Shown here piece by piece: positions 36,127-45,794 of a stretch of DNA of 64,000 nt; the stretch's first letter is position 1, and each line of letters begins with the position of its first letter. The position numbers and the translations under genes were made by a program. The DNA lies in the NCBI RefSeq assembly GCF_002563795.1, contig NZ_PDJL01000003.1, positions 806,001 through 870,000 on the forward strand. Direction: 5' to 3'. The notes beneath the pieces are model-generated. The model worked only from the letters and a program-made list of their open reading frames with translations, did not search any database and was not told the origin of the DNA. This DNA comes from Vibrio sp. ES.051. Its GTDB lineage: Bacteria; Pseudomonadota; Gammaproteobacteria; Enterobacterales; Vibrionaceae.

Positions 36127-37983
36127 TTATGCGTCTGGTGTGCGACGACCACGACCACTATGACCACGTTCACCACGGTAATTACCACGATGATCACCAC
36201 CACGGTTACGATCGAAACGACGTTCACCACCTTCACGGCGAGCACCATCACGATTACCGTCGCGGTTGCCACGGAAGCCACCATCACGACGACCACCGCC
36301 ACCATCACGGCGACCACCACGAGACTCGCGGAAATCATCAAAGTCACATACAACAGCACCGACATCTTGTTGACGGATACGTAGCTTACTTAGCTTGTTG
36401 GCTGCGTCAGACGTCATTGCTTTTGGCAGCTGAACAAATGTATGACCTTGAGCTAGCTTAATCGCACCGATAGAACCTTTGCCGAGACCAAGTTCGTTTG
36501 CTAGAGCGCCAACGATGTCTTTAACTTGAACACCTTGCTCACGACCAACTTGTAGCTGGTAAGTATCCCAATCTTGATTGTTAGTGCTACGACCGCTACC
36601 GCCACCTTCGCGACGATCTTTACGACGCTGTTTATCACGCTCAATCGCTTCAACCATCGGATCTTCGCCAATGTAGAACAGAGGACGTTTTCCTTGTTGA
36701 CGCTTAAGAAGCATTGCAGCAAGCATTGTAGGGTCGATATCTAAAGACGTTTGTAGCTTCTCTACAAGGTCAGTAAATTTGTCTAGCGCTTTGTGCTCTT
36801 TCTCAGCTTCAAGTTCAGCACCTAATTTTGCAAGACGAGCTTCCGCGACTTGGTCACGTAAAGGAAGCTGGAGTTCTTCCATTGATGACTTAGTGACACG
36901 CTCGATAGTGCGAAGCATGCGAATTTGGTTAGTGCGAACTAGAAGGATTGCTTTACCTTTACGTCCAGCACGACCAGTACGACCGATACGGTGAATGTAT
37001 GATTCAACATCAAACGGGATATCGTAGTTAAATACGTGAGTAATACGTGAAACGTCAAGACCACGTGCAACAACATCAGTTGCTACTAAGATGTCAATAA
37101 CACCTTGTTTAAGGTGATCAACAGTACGTTCACGTAGAGACTGAGGAATATCACCATGCAATGCCGCCGCTTTAAAGCCACGTGCAGATAACCAGTCAGC
37201 TAGGCGCTCGGTATCTTGACGAGTACGTACGAATACGATTGACGCATCCGTTTCTTCAGTTTCAAGAAGACGAGACATTGCTTCATCTTTCTCTACACCT
37301 TTCACTACCCAGAACTGCTGTTGAACTTTATCTACTGTGTGGTTTTTACCAGCAACATCAACCATGACAGGATCACGGAGGAAACGCTCAACAATCTTTT
37401 TAAGCATCGGAGGCATAGTTGCAGAGAACAAAACACGTTGTGCAGAAGAAGGAGCATGCTCCATGATCGCGGTGACGTCTTCAACGAAACCCATGTTAAG
37501 CATTTCATCCGCTTCATCGAGTACGAATGTGTGTACTTCATCTAGGTGTAGACGTTCACGATTGATTAGATCTTGAACCCGGCCAGGTGTACCAACAATA
37601 ACTTGTGCACCACTCTTGAGCGCACGCATTTGATCAACGATAGAAGCACCACCGTAAATCTCTAAAACTTTAAGACCTTTGATATTTTTACCAAGGTTCT
37701 TCATTTCTGCTGCAACTTGAATCGCTAGCTCACGAGTTGGAGCAAGTACGATTGCTTGCGGTTTACGTTGGTTGAAATCGATCTTGTTTAGCAGAGGCAG
37801 AGAGAACGCTGCCGTTTTACCTGTACCTGTTTGTGCTTTGCCCAGCGCGTCAGCACCTTCCAATAGGTGTGGAATTGCCGCAGCCTGAATTGGAGTTGGA
37901 GACACGAAACCCATTCCGTCTAGAGCAGAAAGGATAGAATCATTCAGAGATAAATCACTGAATTGAATAACAGAATCTTGCAT
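36127..37983 (-). CDS. deaD: DEAD-box ATP-dependent RNA helicase DeaD/CsdA
   Basis: The 618-residue helicase has all core motifs: the Q-motif (FVSPTPIQAAAIP), Walker A AQTGTGKT near 50, PTRELA, TPGR, DEAD near 156, SAT, and HRIGRTGRAGR near 330. A dimerisation segment and the DbpA-like RNA-binding domain (GAIKLAQGHTFVQLPK) near 490-555 follow. The tail of about 65 residues is made of Gly-Arg-Asp repeats (RRDGGGGRRDGG and similar), which bind RNA non-specifically. In gammaproteobacteria it remodels ribosome precursors and mRNAs in the cold. It has a long leader of up to 410 bases, common in cold-shock genes, although no known thermosensor element is recognised. Confidence 0.97.
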   Translation of the reverse strand: MQDSVIQFSDLSLNDSILSALDGMGFVSPTPIQAAAIPHLLEGADALGKAQTGTGKTAAFSLPLLNKIDFNQRKPQAIVLAPTRELAIQVAAEMKNLGKNIKGLKVLEIYGGASIVDQMRALKSGAQVIVGTPGRVQDLINRERLHLDEVHTFVLDEADEMLNMGFVEDVTAIMEHAPSSAQRVLFSATMPPMLKKIVERFLRDPVMVDVAGKNHTVDKVQQQFWVVKGVEKDEAMSRLLETEETDASIVFVRTRQDTERLADWLSARGFKAAALHGDIPQSLRERTVDHLKQGVIDILVATDVVARGLDVSRITHVFNYDIPFDVESYIHRIGRTGRAGRKGKAILLVRTNQIRMLRTIERVTKSSMEELQLPLRDQVAEARLAKLGAELEAEKEHKALDKFTDLVEKLQTSLDIDPTMLAAMLLKRQQGKRPLFYIGEDPMVEAIERDKQRRKDRREGGGSGRSTNNQDWDTYQLQVGREQGVQVKDIVGALANELGLGKGSIGAIKLAQGHTFVQLPKAMTSDAANKLSKLRIRQQDVGAVVCDFDDFRESRGGRRDGGGGRRDGGFRGNRDGNRDGARREGGERRFDRNRGGDHRGNYRGERGHSGRGRRTPDA

Positions 37984-38393
37984 TGGGATCCTACTTAATT
38001 AAACTAAAAAACAGCCCCATATGCTCTTCCAATTCGATACTGATCCATCCAGTGACTGATTCCATTCAGACGGGAAACAGCACAGTACACAACCGCGATA
38101 AGCCATTAGGGACGACTAAGGGTGCGGATTATTCCCTAAAAGCACAAAAAAAGCCAGAAAAAATTGAATTGCATCACAATTTATTCTCAATATTGACATT
38201 TTTAGCATGTTTTTCCGCCACCCCACCACTTCCTGCAGAAAATATAACCAACCGCTAAGCCATTTATCAAAAAAACCATCTTCGTTGAGCGGCTAAGTTA
38301 GGCAAAATTCATAGCGAAATTGAACTCCACAGGTAGTAATAATAGCTCGCAATGATTATAGTGTGTGCAATTCCATTGGTAAGTTAAGAAAAG
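37984..38393. promoter_or_regulatory. divergent leader region, deaD and rnb
   Basis: These 410 bases hold the outward promoters and leaders of deaD (minus) and RNase II (plus). Short frames here have poor starts. The size suggests a long deaD 5' leader. No specific regulatory element could be defined by eye. Confidence 0.4.
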
Positions 38394-40373
38394 ATGTTTC
38401 AAGATAACCCACTACTAGCTCAGCTTAAGCAGCAAATCCAAGAACACCTACCTAAAAAAGAAGGTTCAATCAAAGCAACAGATAGAGGCTTTGGCTTTTT
38501 AGAAGTGGACAGTAAGACCAGCTTCTTCATCCCACCAACGTACATGAAAAAGTGCATCCACGGTGACAAAGTTGTCGCTATTATCCGTACTGAAAACGAA
38601 CGTGAAGTCGCAGAACCACAAGAATTGTTAGAACAGTCACTCACGCGCTTTATCGGTCGAGTGAAAATGTTTAAAGGCAAACTAAACGTTGCACCTGATC
38701 ACCCTCAGCTCAAAAAGTTGTCTTTAAAAGCAAAACTTAGAAAAGGCTTGAAACCTGACGAGTTCGCCGAAGGTGACTGGGTTGTTGCTCATTTGATTCG
38801 TCACCCACTAAAAGGTGATAACACTTTTTTCGTTGAAATATCTGAAAAAATTACCGATGCAAATGACAAAATCGCACCTTGGTGGGTAACACTTGCACAA
38901 AATGACCTACCGAACTCCGAGCCAGCAGGCATCGAACACTGGGAGCTAAAAGACGACGCCGCATTAGAACGGGTTGACATGACCCATGTTCCTTTTGTGA
39001 CTGTCGATGGCGAATCAACCAAGGATATGGATGATGCGCTGTATGCGAAAAAAACAGAATCTGGTGACTTCGAACTGACGATCGCGATTGCTGACCCAAC
39101 TGCTTATATCACACCTGAAGATGAGATGGATAAAGTAGCGCGCGAGCGTGGTTACACTATTTACTTACCGGGTCGTAACATCCCGATGCTACCGCGAGAT
39201 CTCGCTGATGACCTTTGTTCTTTGATTGAAGGCGAAGTTCGCCCTGCCCTTTGCTGTACAGTTACTGTAAGTAAAGACGGCGTGGTTGGTGACGACATCA
39301 ATTTCTTTGCTGCAAACATCAAGTCTCACGCTCGTCTTACCTACAATAACGTCTCTGATTGGCTAGAGAACGGTAGCTCAAACGTATGGCAACCATCAGA
39401 AGAAATCGCAACTATCGTGCGCGACCTGTACGACTTCTCCCTAGCTCGGGCTAACTGGCGTGAGAAGAATGCTGTTGTGTTCCCAGATCGCCCAGACTAC
39501 CGATTTGAACTGAGTGAAGACAACGACGTGATCGCAATTCATGCAGACATGCGCCGCAGTGCAAACCGTCTGGTTGAAGAATCGATGATCACAGCAAACA
39601 TCTGTGCAGGCCGTATACTACGCGACAAGTTCAAAACCGGTGTATTCAATACTCATGCTGGCCTAAAAACTGAAAAGATTGAAGAAGTTGTGCAGTTGGT
39701 TAACCCTGAAGGTACTCTAGAATTCACTGCAGAGTCGCTCGCTACATTAGAAGGCTTTGCAGCGCTACGTCGTTGGTTGGCGCTACAAGAAACGTCTTAC
39801 CTTGATAACCGTATTCGCAAGTTCCAAACATACAGTGAAGTTGGTAACCAGCCGCTTCCTCATTACGCTATGGGTCTGGATATTTATGCGACTTGGACAT
39901 CACCGATTCGTAAGTACGGCGATATGATCAACCACCGCATGTTAAAAGCAGTTGTTTTGGACAAAGAGCCAGTACAAAAACCGGACGATCAAGTTGGTGA
40001 AGAGCTTGCTTTGCATCGTAAGCACCACAAAATTGCAGAACGAAATGTTTCTGATTGGCTATATGCGCGTACACTTGCAGATGAGCCGAGCAAGCAAACT
40101 TGTTTCACCGGTGAGATTTTCGATATTAATCGTGCAGGTGCACGTGTCCGACTTCTCGAAAATGGCGCTGCAGCCTTTATTCCTGGTGCACTAATTCTTG
40201 ATAATAAAGAAAGGATCGAGTGCAATGGCGACAACGGTACCATCTCCATCGATAAAGAGGTGATATACAAACTCGGTGACACCTTGGAAATCGTCTTAGC
40301 AGACGTAAACCAAGAGAACCGTAGTTTAGTTGCAAAGCCAACTCAGGTATTTGCTGAACAACCAGCGACATAA
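38394..40373 (+). CDS. rnb: exoribonuclease II
   Basis: The 659-residue 3'-5' exoribonuclease has two N-terminal cold-shock domains ([18 protein letters not shown] near 28). The RNB catalytic domain contains [14 protein letters not shown] near 205 and [34 protein letters not shown] near 235, with the metal-binding aspartates. A C-terminal S1 domain ([29 protein letters not shown]) follows. It degrades single-stranded RNA processively. Length and motif order fit RNase II, not the longer RNase R. A strong terminator follows. Confidence 0.97.
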   Translation: MFQDNPLLAQLKQQIQEHLPKKEGSIKATDRGFGFLEVDSKTSFFIPPTYMKKCIHGDKVVAIIRTENEREVAEPQELLEQSLTRFIGRVKMFKGKLNVAPDHPQLKKLSLKAKLRKGLKPDEFAEGDWVVAHLIRHPLKGDNTFFVEISEKITDANDKIAPWWVTLAQNDLPNSEPAGIEHWELKDDAALERVDMTHVPFVTVDGESTKDMDDALYAKKTESGDFELTIAIADPTAYITPEDEMDKVARERGYTIYLPGRNIPMLPRDLADDLCSLIEGEVRPALCCTVTVSKDGVVGDDINFFAANIKSHARLTYNNVSDWLENGSSNVWQPSEEIATIVRDLYDFSLARANWREKNAVVFPDRPDYRFELSEDNDVIAIHADMRRSANRLVEESMITANICAGRILRDKFKTGVFNTHAGLKTEKIEEVVQLVNPEGTLEFTAESLATLEGFAALRRWLALQETSYLDNRIRKFQTYSEVGNQPLPHYAMGLDIYATWTSPIRKYGDMINHRMLKAVVLDKEPVQKPDDQVGEELALHRKHHKIAERNVSDWLYARTLADEPSKQTCFTGEIFDINRAGARVRLLENGAAAFIPGALILDNKERIECNGDNGTISIDKEVIYKLGDTLEIVLADVNQENRSLVAKPTQVFAEQPAT

Positions 40374-40410
40374 GCAGAACAAACTGTAAGTGAATAATAC
40401 CGAATGAAGT

Positions 40411-40439
40411 GAAAGGCGCTCTTATGAGCGCCTTTTTTA
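40411..40439 (+). terminator. intrinsic terminator of rnb
   Basis: AAGGCGCTC pairs with GAGCGCCTT around TTAT, followed by TTTT. The AraC gene begins about 30 bases later. Confidence 0.9.
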
Positions 40440-40467
40440 TTTGTCATATAACAACGAAAGAACGACT

Positions 40468-41277
40468 ATGCCGAACATTGAGATCATTCGCTTTAATCAC
40501 TTTACTGCGCGTAAAAGTGAACGTTATCCAGCAACACATAATGGCATATATGCCGTAGAAGCAGGCACCTTATTAGTTCAGCAACCTAGTGGAGAGCTAT
40601 TCGAACTAAAAGCAGGGTACTTTACTCTTTATAATTCAGAAGACTTACGCAGTGCCGAAGCGATTTCCGGTAACCATGGTTTTAAAGCAGTGGCATTGGT
40701 ATTTGACCCAAGCCTATTCTGTGACTTCAAGAAAGCGCATCCGCTACTGCGTTCTGAAGCGGAACAAAGACGCTTTTATCCGTTTTCACTCCAATCTAAT
40801 CGTGAAATGGCGCAGCTCAAGAGTACACTGATAGAACTTGCGAGTCGTAATGCACCTGACTACACGCAAAAACACGTTGCAATGGCGTTGATATCTTTAA
40901 TGGTTGAGGTTGAGCCGAATATCCTCTCGATCATTGATGATGCAAGCAGTCTTAGTGACTCTCAAAAAGCCATTAAGTACATCGAGAACAATATCGATAA
41001 AGATGTCACTCTGGAAGGGTTAGCGGCTCACATGAATATGTCTATCGCTACTTTAAAACGTCGACTCGCTGCGGAAAACCTGTCGTTTTCTCAAATATTA
41101 AAAGTAAAACGGATCAACCATGCTGCAACGCTGTTACGCCTGTCACAGAGGTCTATTACAGAGATAGCGTTTGAATCTGGCTTTAAGAGTGCTGCTCATT
41201 TTAGTACCGCTTTTAAATCGATTTACGAGATCACACCAAAAGACTTTAGAAACCAGATAGTTAAACCAAAAACCTAA
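40468..41277 (+). CDS. AraC-family transcriptional regulator
   Basis: The 269-residue protein has an N-terminal cupin-like sensor half (GIYAVEAGTLLVQQPSGELFELKAGYFTLYN). Its C-terminal pair of helix-turn-helices (VTLEGLAAHMNMSIATLKRRLAAENLSFSQILKVKR and ITEIAFESGFKSAAHFSTAFKSIYEITPKDFRNQ) marks the AraC/XylS family, similar to virulence-type ToxT/AppY members. The start is ATG 40468 with GAAAGAACG upstream. The upstream TTG would lie in the rnb terminator. No target gene is adjacent, so its regulon is unknown. Confidence 0.9.
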   Translation: MPNIEIIRFNHFTARKSERYPATHNGIYAVEAGTLLVQQPSGELFELKAGYFTLYNSEDLRSAEAISGNHGFKAVALVFDPSLFCDFKKAHPLLRSEAEQRRFYPFSLQSNREMAQLKSTLIELASRNAPDYTQKHVAMALISLMVEVEPNILSIIDDASSLSDSQKAIKYIENNIDKDVTLEGLAAHMNMSIATLKRRLAAENLSFSQILKVKRINHAATLLRLSQRSITEIAFESGFKSAAHFSTAFKSIYEITPKDFRNQIVKPKT

Positions 41278-41321
41278 CATTAACTAGAGAATCAAAATGG
41301 TGTCGTTCGAATCAGGTCTCA

Positions 41322-41678
41322 CTATTCCCAAAAACACGCTTGGGGATCATTCTCAAGTTCGGTAAAAAAGTCTTCTAGCTTTTTACTATGTGGTAACGGC
41401 TTATAGGGAATCCATCTCAGCAGATCATAACGGTAAGTCGGCACATAGAAATACCAACGTTGGGTGCTAGCATCAAATAAGATCTTAGCAATAGGAGAAG
41501 TATATTCACTATGTTGAGAGTCCAAGAGGAAATGTGCTCGATAAAGTTCAACGCCGTTTTCAACAAGCTCATAAAGACACTTTCCCTGTTCGACTGGCAA
41601 ATTAACATTACGCGTGGAACAGAACGACTGAACTAATTTGTATAAACGGCTAGTCGCCATTTGAGACACTGACATCAA
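41322..41678 (-). CDS. DUF3024 family protein
   Basis: This 118-residue soluble protein has the WYFYVPTYRYDLLRWIPYKPLPHSKKLEDFFTELENDP block and an N-terminal helical part with CLYELVENGVELYRA. This looks like the DUF3024 family, common in vibrios and Shewanella, with no known function. It is encoded convergently to the AraC gene, with only 44 bases between the ends. Confidence 0.72.
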   Translation of the reverse strand: MMSVSQMATSRLYKLVQSFCSTRNVNLPVEQGKCLYELVENGVELYRAHFLLDSQHSEYTSPIAKILFDASTQRWYFYVPTYRYDLLRWIPYKPLPHSKKLEDFFTELENDPQACFWE

Positions 41679-41916
41679 CGCTCTCCTGATCGTTAGTTGT
41701 TAGTATACACCCTAGCTCCGATAAAAGCGGAGCACTTACTCGCATTCTCACCTCTAGGCAGGTTATCATCTCATCCATATCGGAAACGCTACACACATCA
41801 CCCATTTGCCTTGCTATTAATTAATGCAATGTCTGAAATGACGCCCCTATATTCACAAAAGTGTAACTTCAACACCATATCATAAACGCTGTTTTATACT
41901 GTATATGGAGTTCAAT

Positions 41917-42744
41917 ATGTTACGTTTTATTGTGGCAACCTTACTGACCATTGTTGTTTCCCTTTCTTCTGTTGTTGCAAAAGAAATTAACATTTCGGGC
42001 TCAACCTCAGTTGCCCACGTAATGGATGTACTCGCAGAGGAATACAATAAAACACACCCAGATGATTACATTGCAGTTCAAGGTATCGGCTCTAGTGCTG
42101 GTATTACACTGGTAAACAAAGGTGTGGCGGAGATAGGGATGAGCTCTCGTTACCTTACAGAAAGTGAAAAAGGTGAAGACCTTAACGTTTTGCCTATCGC
42201 GTATGATGGCTTAGCTATTGTTGTAAACCGTACAAACTTTGTAGAAAACCTATCCCAACAACAACTGTTCGATATCTATAAAGGCAACATCAAAAACTGG
42301 AAAGAAGTTGGCGGTGCAGATCAACCCATCGCAGTAGTCACTCGTGAAACGTCTTCTGGCTCACGTTACAGTTTCGAAAGCTTAATGGGACTCACTAAAA
42401 TCGTAAACAATCGTTTAGTGTCTGATATCAGCCCCAACAATTTAGTCGTGAATAGCAATAGCATGGTGAAAACCATCGTAAATCATAATACCCGCGCTAT
42501 CGGGTTTATTTCGGTCGGTTCGGTTGATCACTCAGTAAAAGCGATTCATTTTGATGATATTGAGCCAACCTCAGCCAACATCGCAAATCATAAGTATAAA
42601 TTGGCTCGTCCGTTCTTAGTTTTTTACAAAGTGAATAAGATTGGTAAAGCAGGTAAAAGCTTCCTCGCTTTCCTAAGATCAGAGCAAGGCCAAAAAGCAA
42701 TTGCTGATTACGGCTACACTCCCGTCAAGAGCTTTAATCAATAG
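41917..42744 (+). CDS. PstS-like phosphate-binding protein
   Basis: The 275-residue protein has a signal peptide (LRFIVATLLTIVVSLSSVVA). The phosphate-binding fold shows ISGSTSVAHVMDVLAEEYNK, the QGIGSSAGITLVNKGVAEIGMSSR block and VTRETSSGSRYSFE. It should capture phosphate or a similar oxyanion in the periplasm. ATG 41917 has GGAG at good distance; another ATG lies at 41905 inside that site. The pstCAB transporter genes are not adjacent, so it may be an orphan binding or sensing protein. It has its own terminator. Confidence 0.9.
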   Translation: MLRFIVATLLTIVVSLSSVVAKEINISGSTSVAHVMDVLAEEYNKTHPDDYIAVQGIGSSAGITLVNKGVAEIGMSSRYLTESEKGEDLNVLPIAYDGLAIVVNRTNFVENLSQQQLFDIYKGNIKNWKEVGGADQPIAVVTRETSSGSRYSFESLMGLTKIVNNRLVSDISPNNLVVNSNSMVKTIVNHNTRAIGFISVGSVDHSVKAIHFDDIEPTSANIANHKYKLARPFLVFYKVNKIGKAGKSFLAFLRSEQGQKAIADYGYTPVKSFNQ

Positions 42745-42750
42745 ACACAA

Positions 42751-42778
42751 AAAAGAGAGCACTTTGATGCTCTCTTTT
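42751..42778 (+). terminator. intrinsic terminator of the PstS-like gene
   Basis: AAAAGAGAGC pairs with GCTCTCTTTT around an eight-base loop, just after the stop codon. It could also serve the convergent MaoC gene. Confidence 0.88.
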
Positions 42779-42806
42779 CGATCCATTCGGTTACGTCATT
42801 GCATGT

Positions 42807-43487
42807 TTAGAAATGCAGTTGAATTACGGATATCACAACGGCCCCCGGTCGACGTATACCTTCAATTTCCACTTTAATTTCACGCTCAATTTCTAAACCT
42901 TTCTTAATGGGCGTTACTTTTGTCAGCGTGCTCACTGCGCGAACGTTATTACCCGCCTTCACTGGGTAAGGAAATCGAACTTGATTCAACCCCAAGTTCA
43001 CAACGAGCTTCGCTGTCGGGAACATTGGCTTGTCAGGATCAACCGAGTCGGTCAACTTAGGCAATAACGCTAACGTTAAAAAGCCATGGGCAATTGTCGT
43101 TTTAAATGGAGATTCTACCGAAGCGCGCTCAGGGTCAGTATGAATCCATTGCATATCTTCTGTCACAGCACCAAACTGGTTTATACGCTCTTGAGACACA
43201 TGAACCCATTCACCTGTATGAATGACTTCGCCGATCTTTTCACTTAATTCTGCATAAAGTTTTTGAGCTTCTGGTGCCATTACGATCGGTGCAGGTTGAG
43301 GTCCAACTTCCTCGTTAACCGCTGGTAGTTGATAATCACGAATCTTTGAGAAAAGAAAGCTACTTTGAGCCTTTCCCAAAAAGTCACTCCAATAATCACG
43401 TAGCGTTGGAGACATCCAATTCATAAACTCTGATTGATGAGCAGAAATCGCATCAACTTTGTTTTTAAATAGATTTGTGACCTTCAT
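42807..43487 (-). CDS. MaoC-family dehydratase (hot-dog fold)
   Basis: The 226-residue protein has the MaoC hydratase motif ERINQFGAVTEDMQWIHTDPERA near 107 and SPFKTTIAHGFLTLALLP near 134 (catalytic Asp/His region of (R)-specific enoyl-CoA hydratases). About 85 extra residues at the N-terminus resemble those of phasin-linked proteins of polyhydroxyalkanoate producers. It could hydrate short enoyl-CoAs for PHA or beta-oxidation; this is inference. ATG 43487 is preceded by AAGGG. The 330-base gap upstream, to the tRNA, holds no clear gene. Confidence 0.88.
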   Translation of the reverse strand: MKVTNLFKNKVDAISAHQSEFMNWMSPTLRDYWSDFLGKAQSSFLFSKIRDYQLPAVNEEVGPQPAPIVMAPEAQKLYAELSEKIGEVIHTGEWVHVSQERINQFGAVTEDMQWIHTDPERASVESPFKTTIAHGFLTLALLPKLTDSVDPDKPMFPTAKLVVNLGLNQVRFPYPVKAGNNVRAVSTLTKVTPIKKGLEIEREIKVEIEGIRRPGAVVISVIQLHF

Positions 43488-43817
43488 AAGTACCCTTAAA
43501 AATTTAAGCACAACTGGCTATACCAGTTAATTTTGAATTAGTTCACAAACTGTTGCAAATACTTTCGGGCGAACACATGTATTCTCAAAGGTGATATTTA
43601 CTTAAATTTCAAAAACATAGGAATAAAACACCATTTTATTGATTAACCTCATGATAAAGTAAAAGCTCTACCTATTTATATTTATATCGTTGGCTGTATT
43701 TTTCTCTATCTCCACACTGTTCAGCGCCTCCCCGATTACAAAATAAGCAAACAACACTTCTATTCCTAATCAGTACTTTACATGACCGGTAACAGTCACT
43801 ATTATACTTTCCACAAT

Positions 43818-43908
43818 GGAGAGATGGCTGAGTGGTTGAAAGCACCGGTCTTGAAAACCGGCGTACGTTAATAGCGTACCTAGGGTTCAAATCCCTATCT
43901 CTCCGCCA
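43818..43908 (+). tRNA. tRNA-Ser (anticodon TGA)
   Basis: The 91-base cloverleaf starts GGAGAGA and ends TCTCTCC-G-CCA, with the CCA end encoded. The anticodon loop CTTGAAA puts TGA at 43852-43854, reading UCA codons. The long variable arm (CGTACG…CGTAC) and GGTTCAAATCC T-loop are typical of serine tRNAs. It stands next to a small decayed accessory patch, a frequent integration context, although no second copy of its 3' end is seen. Confidence 0.97.
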
Positions 43909-44078
43909 ATTTTAAGCCCTTGATTTATCAAGGGTTTTCTCATTTTAGAACCAGCCAAATGTCACCTCACACAAGTAAGTGATATATATTTAATAAGACT
44001 AGATTCTGGCGTGTTTTATACACGTATTCCTACCCCAATTTCATTACAAAAGTCTCTTGGTTATCCGCAAGAAGTTCG

Positions 44079-44293
44079 CTACTCATTGTGAATTAAATAT
44101 TTAGTCATCAGTAACTTTGATACTTCACTATCTTGGTCAATAACGGCAGTGCTACGAAGTAATTTTTTGATGACCTCTTTCTCAACATCTCCAGCTTCTT
44201 CATATTTCTGCAAAGCCACTTGCTGAAGCTGTTAGTCGTAAACTCTGTATTGTTATAGGTACCATCTACAAATGGATATAATTCAAAAATCAT
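44079..44293 (-). pseudogene. frameshifted small gene downstream of tRNA-Ser
   Basis: The first 20 codons (MIFELYPFVDGTYNNTEFTTN) and the last 50 (QLQQVALQKYEEAGDVEKEVIKKLL… ending LIHNE) lie in different frames. One missing base near 44230 would join them into a 71-residue, highly helical protein ending with TAG at 44079-44081. The second frame has much better codon sense than the frame that continues from the ATG. I do not recognise the family. Confidence 0.6.
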
Positions 44294-44470
44294 CTTTTAT
44301 ATACTTCTTTGAAATCCCATTAAATGAGTTTTATTCGCACCGTTCCTTTGATAATTGATAAACACGCCGTTCACGTAAAATATTTTCACTTTATCTACGT
44401 TTTCCTCACAGGATGCTGCGTAAGAAGAGCGAATAAAAAAGTGTGATAAATATTGATGCTAATCCTTTAT

Positions 44471-45088
44471 TCATTTTGAAACCCCTTCTAAGAAGTTATC
44501 ACAATCAATTTCAGTCACTACTGGGTCATTCCCTTGTAACGATTTATAGAGCTTGGTAGAAGCTTCTCTTTTCGCAATCGCACGATCTAAAGTGTCAAAG
44601 TACAAATCAATTGGATTTAAAAACTCTGGGTTTTCCATCTTATAGACATCAATACAGTACTGTAGAACAATACCATTCGTTACCATTAGTTGTGCATCTT
44701 CAACGGTGATTTCAATGTCATTTTCACTAAACTCAAGTAATTTTCCAAACTCCCTACCTGCTTGAGTTGCTAATGCAATTTCTTTCGATTCCGTGTAGCT
44801 TTCCTCAATGGTAACGGCATAATCATCTCGTAGGCCATCCCCATCAGTGTCTTCCCCAATAATGTTTGTATCATCTGGGTCAGGGGTTGGCGTTGGCTTT
44901 ACTATAGTATTGATATCTAAGCGCTGCCACTCTGAAGAGGTGTTAGGAATTGCATTAGTATTCCACCATTTAGCAATATCACCAGATTCATAAACTGCAT
45001 TCTTATCCCACTCATCTGCAGAGTAAGCAAACGTGGGCATGAGAACAATCGCAATGAACGATATGATTGCTATTAATTTTGTTTTCAT
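44471..45088 (-). CDS. secreted hypothetical protein with an Asp-rich calcium-type repeat
   Basis: The 205-residue protein has a clear signal peptide (MKTKLIAIISFIAIVLMPTFAYSA). A proline/aspartate linker (PTPTPDPDDT) follows, then EDTDGDGLRDDYA near 80, a thrombospondin-type-3 or EF-like calcium loop. The first 45 mature residues (DEWDKNAVYESGDIAKWWNTNAIPN) recall carbohydrate-binding type 5/12 modules, which often read W…Y..GD.V and are found in chitinases. Two cysteines lie in the C-terminal helical part. AAGGGAAC precedes the ATG. It sits 9 bases after a decayed gene in the same operon. Function unknown, with an extracellular or surface binding role possible. Confidence 0.7.
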   Translation of the reverse strand: MKTKLIAIISFIAIVLMPTFAYSADEWDKNAVYESGDIAKWWNTNAIPNTSSEWQRLDINTIVKPTPTPDPDDTNIIGEDTDGDGLRDDYAVTIEESYTESKEIALATQAGREFGKLLEFSENDIEITVEDAQLMVTNGIVLQYCIDVYKMENPEFLNPIDLYFDTLDRAIAKREASTKLYKSLQGNDPVVTEIDCDNFLEGVSK

Positions 45089-45097
45089 AAGTTCCCT

Positions 45098-45690
45098 TTA
45101 AAAGTATATTTCTACGTTTTCTTTTGAAGATGAATCACTGACCTCATCAATTTTGACCTCATATTTATTGAGTATTCGAACGGTATCCTTGAATTGTTTA
45201 AAGTTACCTTTGAATTAATTGTATGTAAGAAGGTTTGATTGGCTTCGAGCGTTATGTGAACTACTTTATTTTTCATAGCGGCGTCTTGGGTAATCATTTT
45301 TCCATCAAAGCGTTGACCCATATTTTTGATCTTGATGGTTTCATTGCCTGAATCGATTCCAATAGGATTAGGTAGCAACGATTCAATTCTTAAATTAGGG
45401 GTACCAAATTGAACCGGAGAGTTAGGAACATAAGTGTGACGCTTCCCGTTGATAAAATATCAAAATCGAATCGGTTGAGCACAAAATCAAACAATACTTG
45501 GCTCAAAATCAAAATGATAGCAAGCATCATACTCTAGAGTAGACTCTACCGTGATCCTCTTTCCCATCTTTGCACTTGCAAAGCGATGAGTATTCTTTCC
45601 ACGAGATTTCGTTAGGTTGCGAGCGGGCGTATCAAATGCATGCTCTAAAGCAGAAATAGTCATTGCCGAGAGCGTTAGTAGGATGGACAT
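45098..45690 (-). pseudogene. multiply broken accessory gene
   Basis: A well-placed start (ATG 45690 with GGAGG seven bases upstream) begins MSILLTLSAMTISALEHAF… and runs to a TGA near 45487. Sense resumes after a second stop (…KRHTYVPNSPVQFGTPNLRIESLLPNP…EANQTFLHTIN). It then shifts frame near 45215 to KGNFKQFKDTVRILNKYEVKIDEVSD… ending at TAA 45098. In between, another frame reads VLNRFDFDILSTGS. At least three lesions are needed to rebuild the 190-200 residue product. I cannot name the family. Confidence 0.65.
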
Positions 45691-45794
45691 AAAATTGCCT
45701 CCGCACGGAAGTGTCGTAAACTTACAGAAGTCTAAACCATGCAGAGGCAATATAAATTTATTTTTGTATCAACAAGTTACAACATTCAATTGAT

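Noticed and set aside
36129..36461. Histidine-rich plus-strand ORF
   Set aside because: It is the antisense shadow of the Gly-Arg-Asp repeats at the end of deaD; the repeats explain its odd composition.
37983..38258. 91-codon ORF in the deaD/rnb leader region
   Set aside because: Poor start, low-sense residues, and it lies in a region expected to hold leaders.
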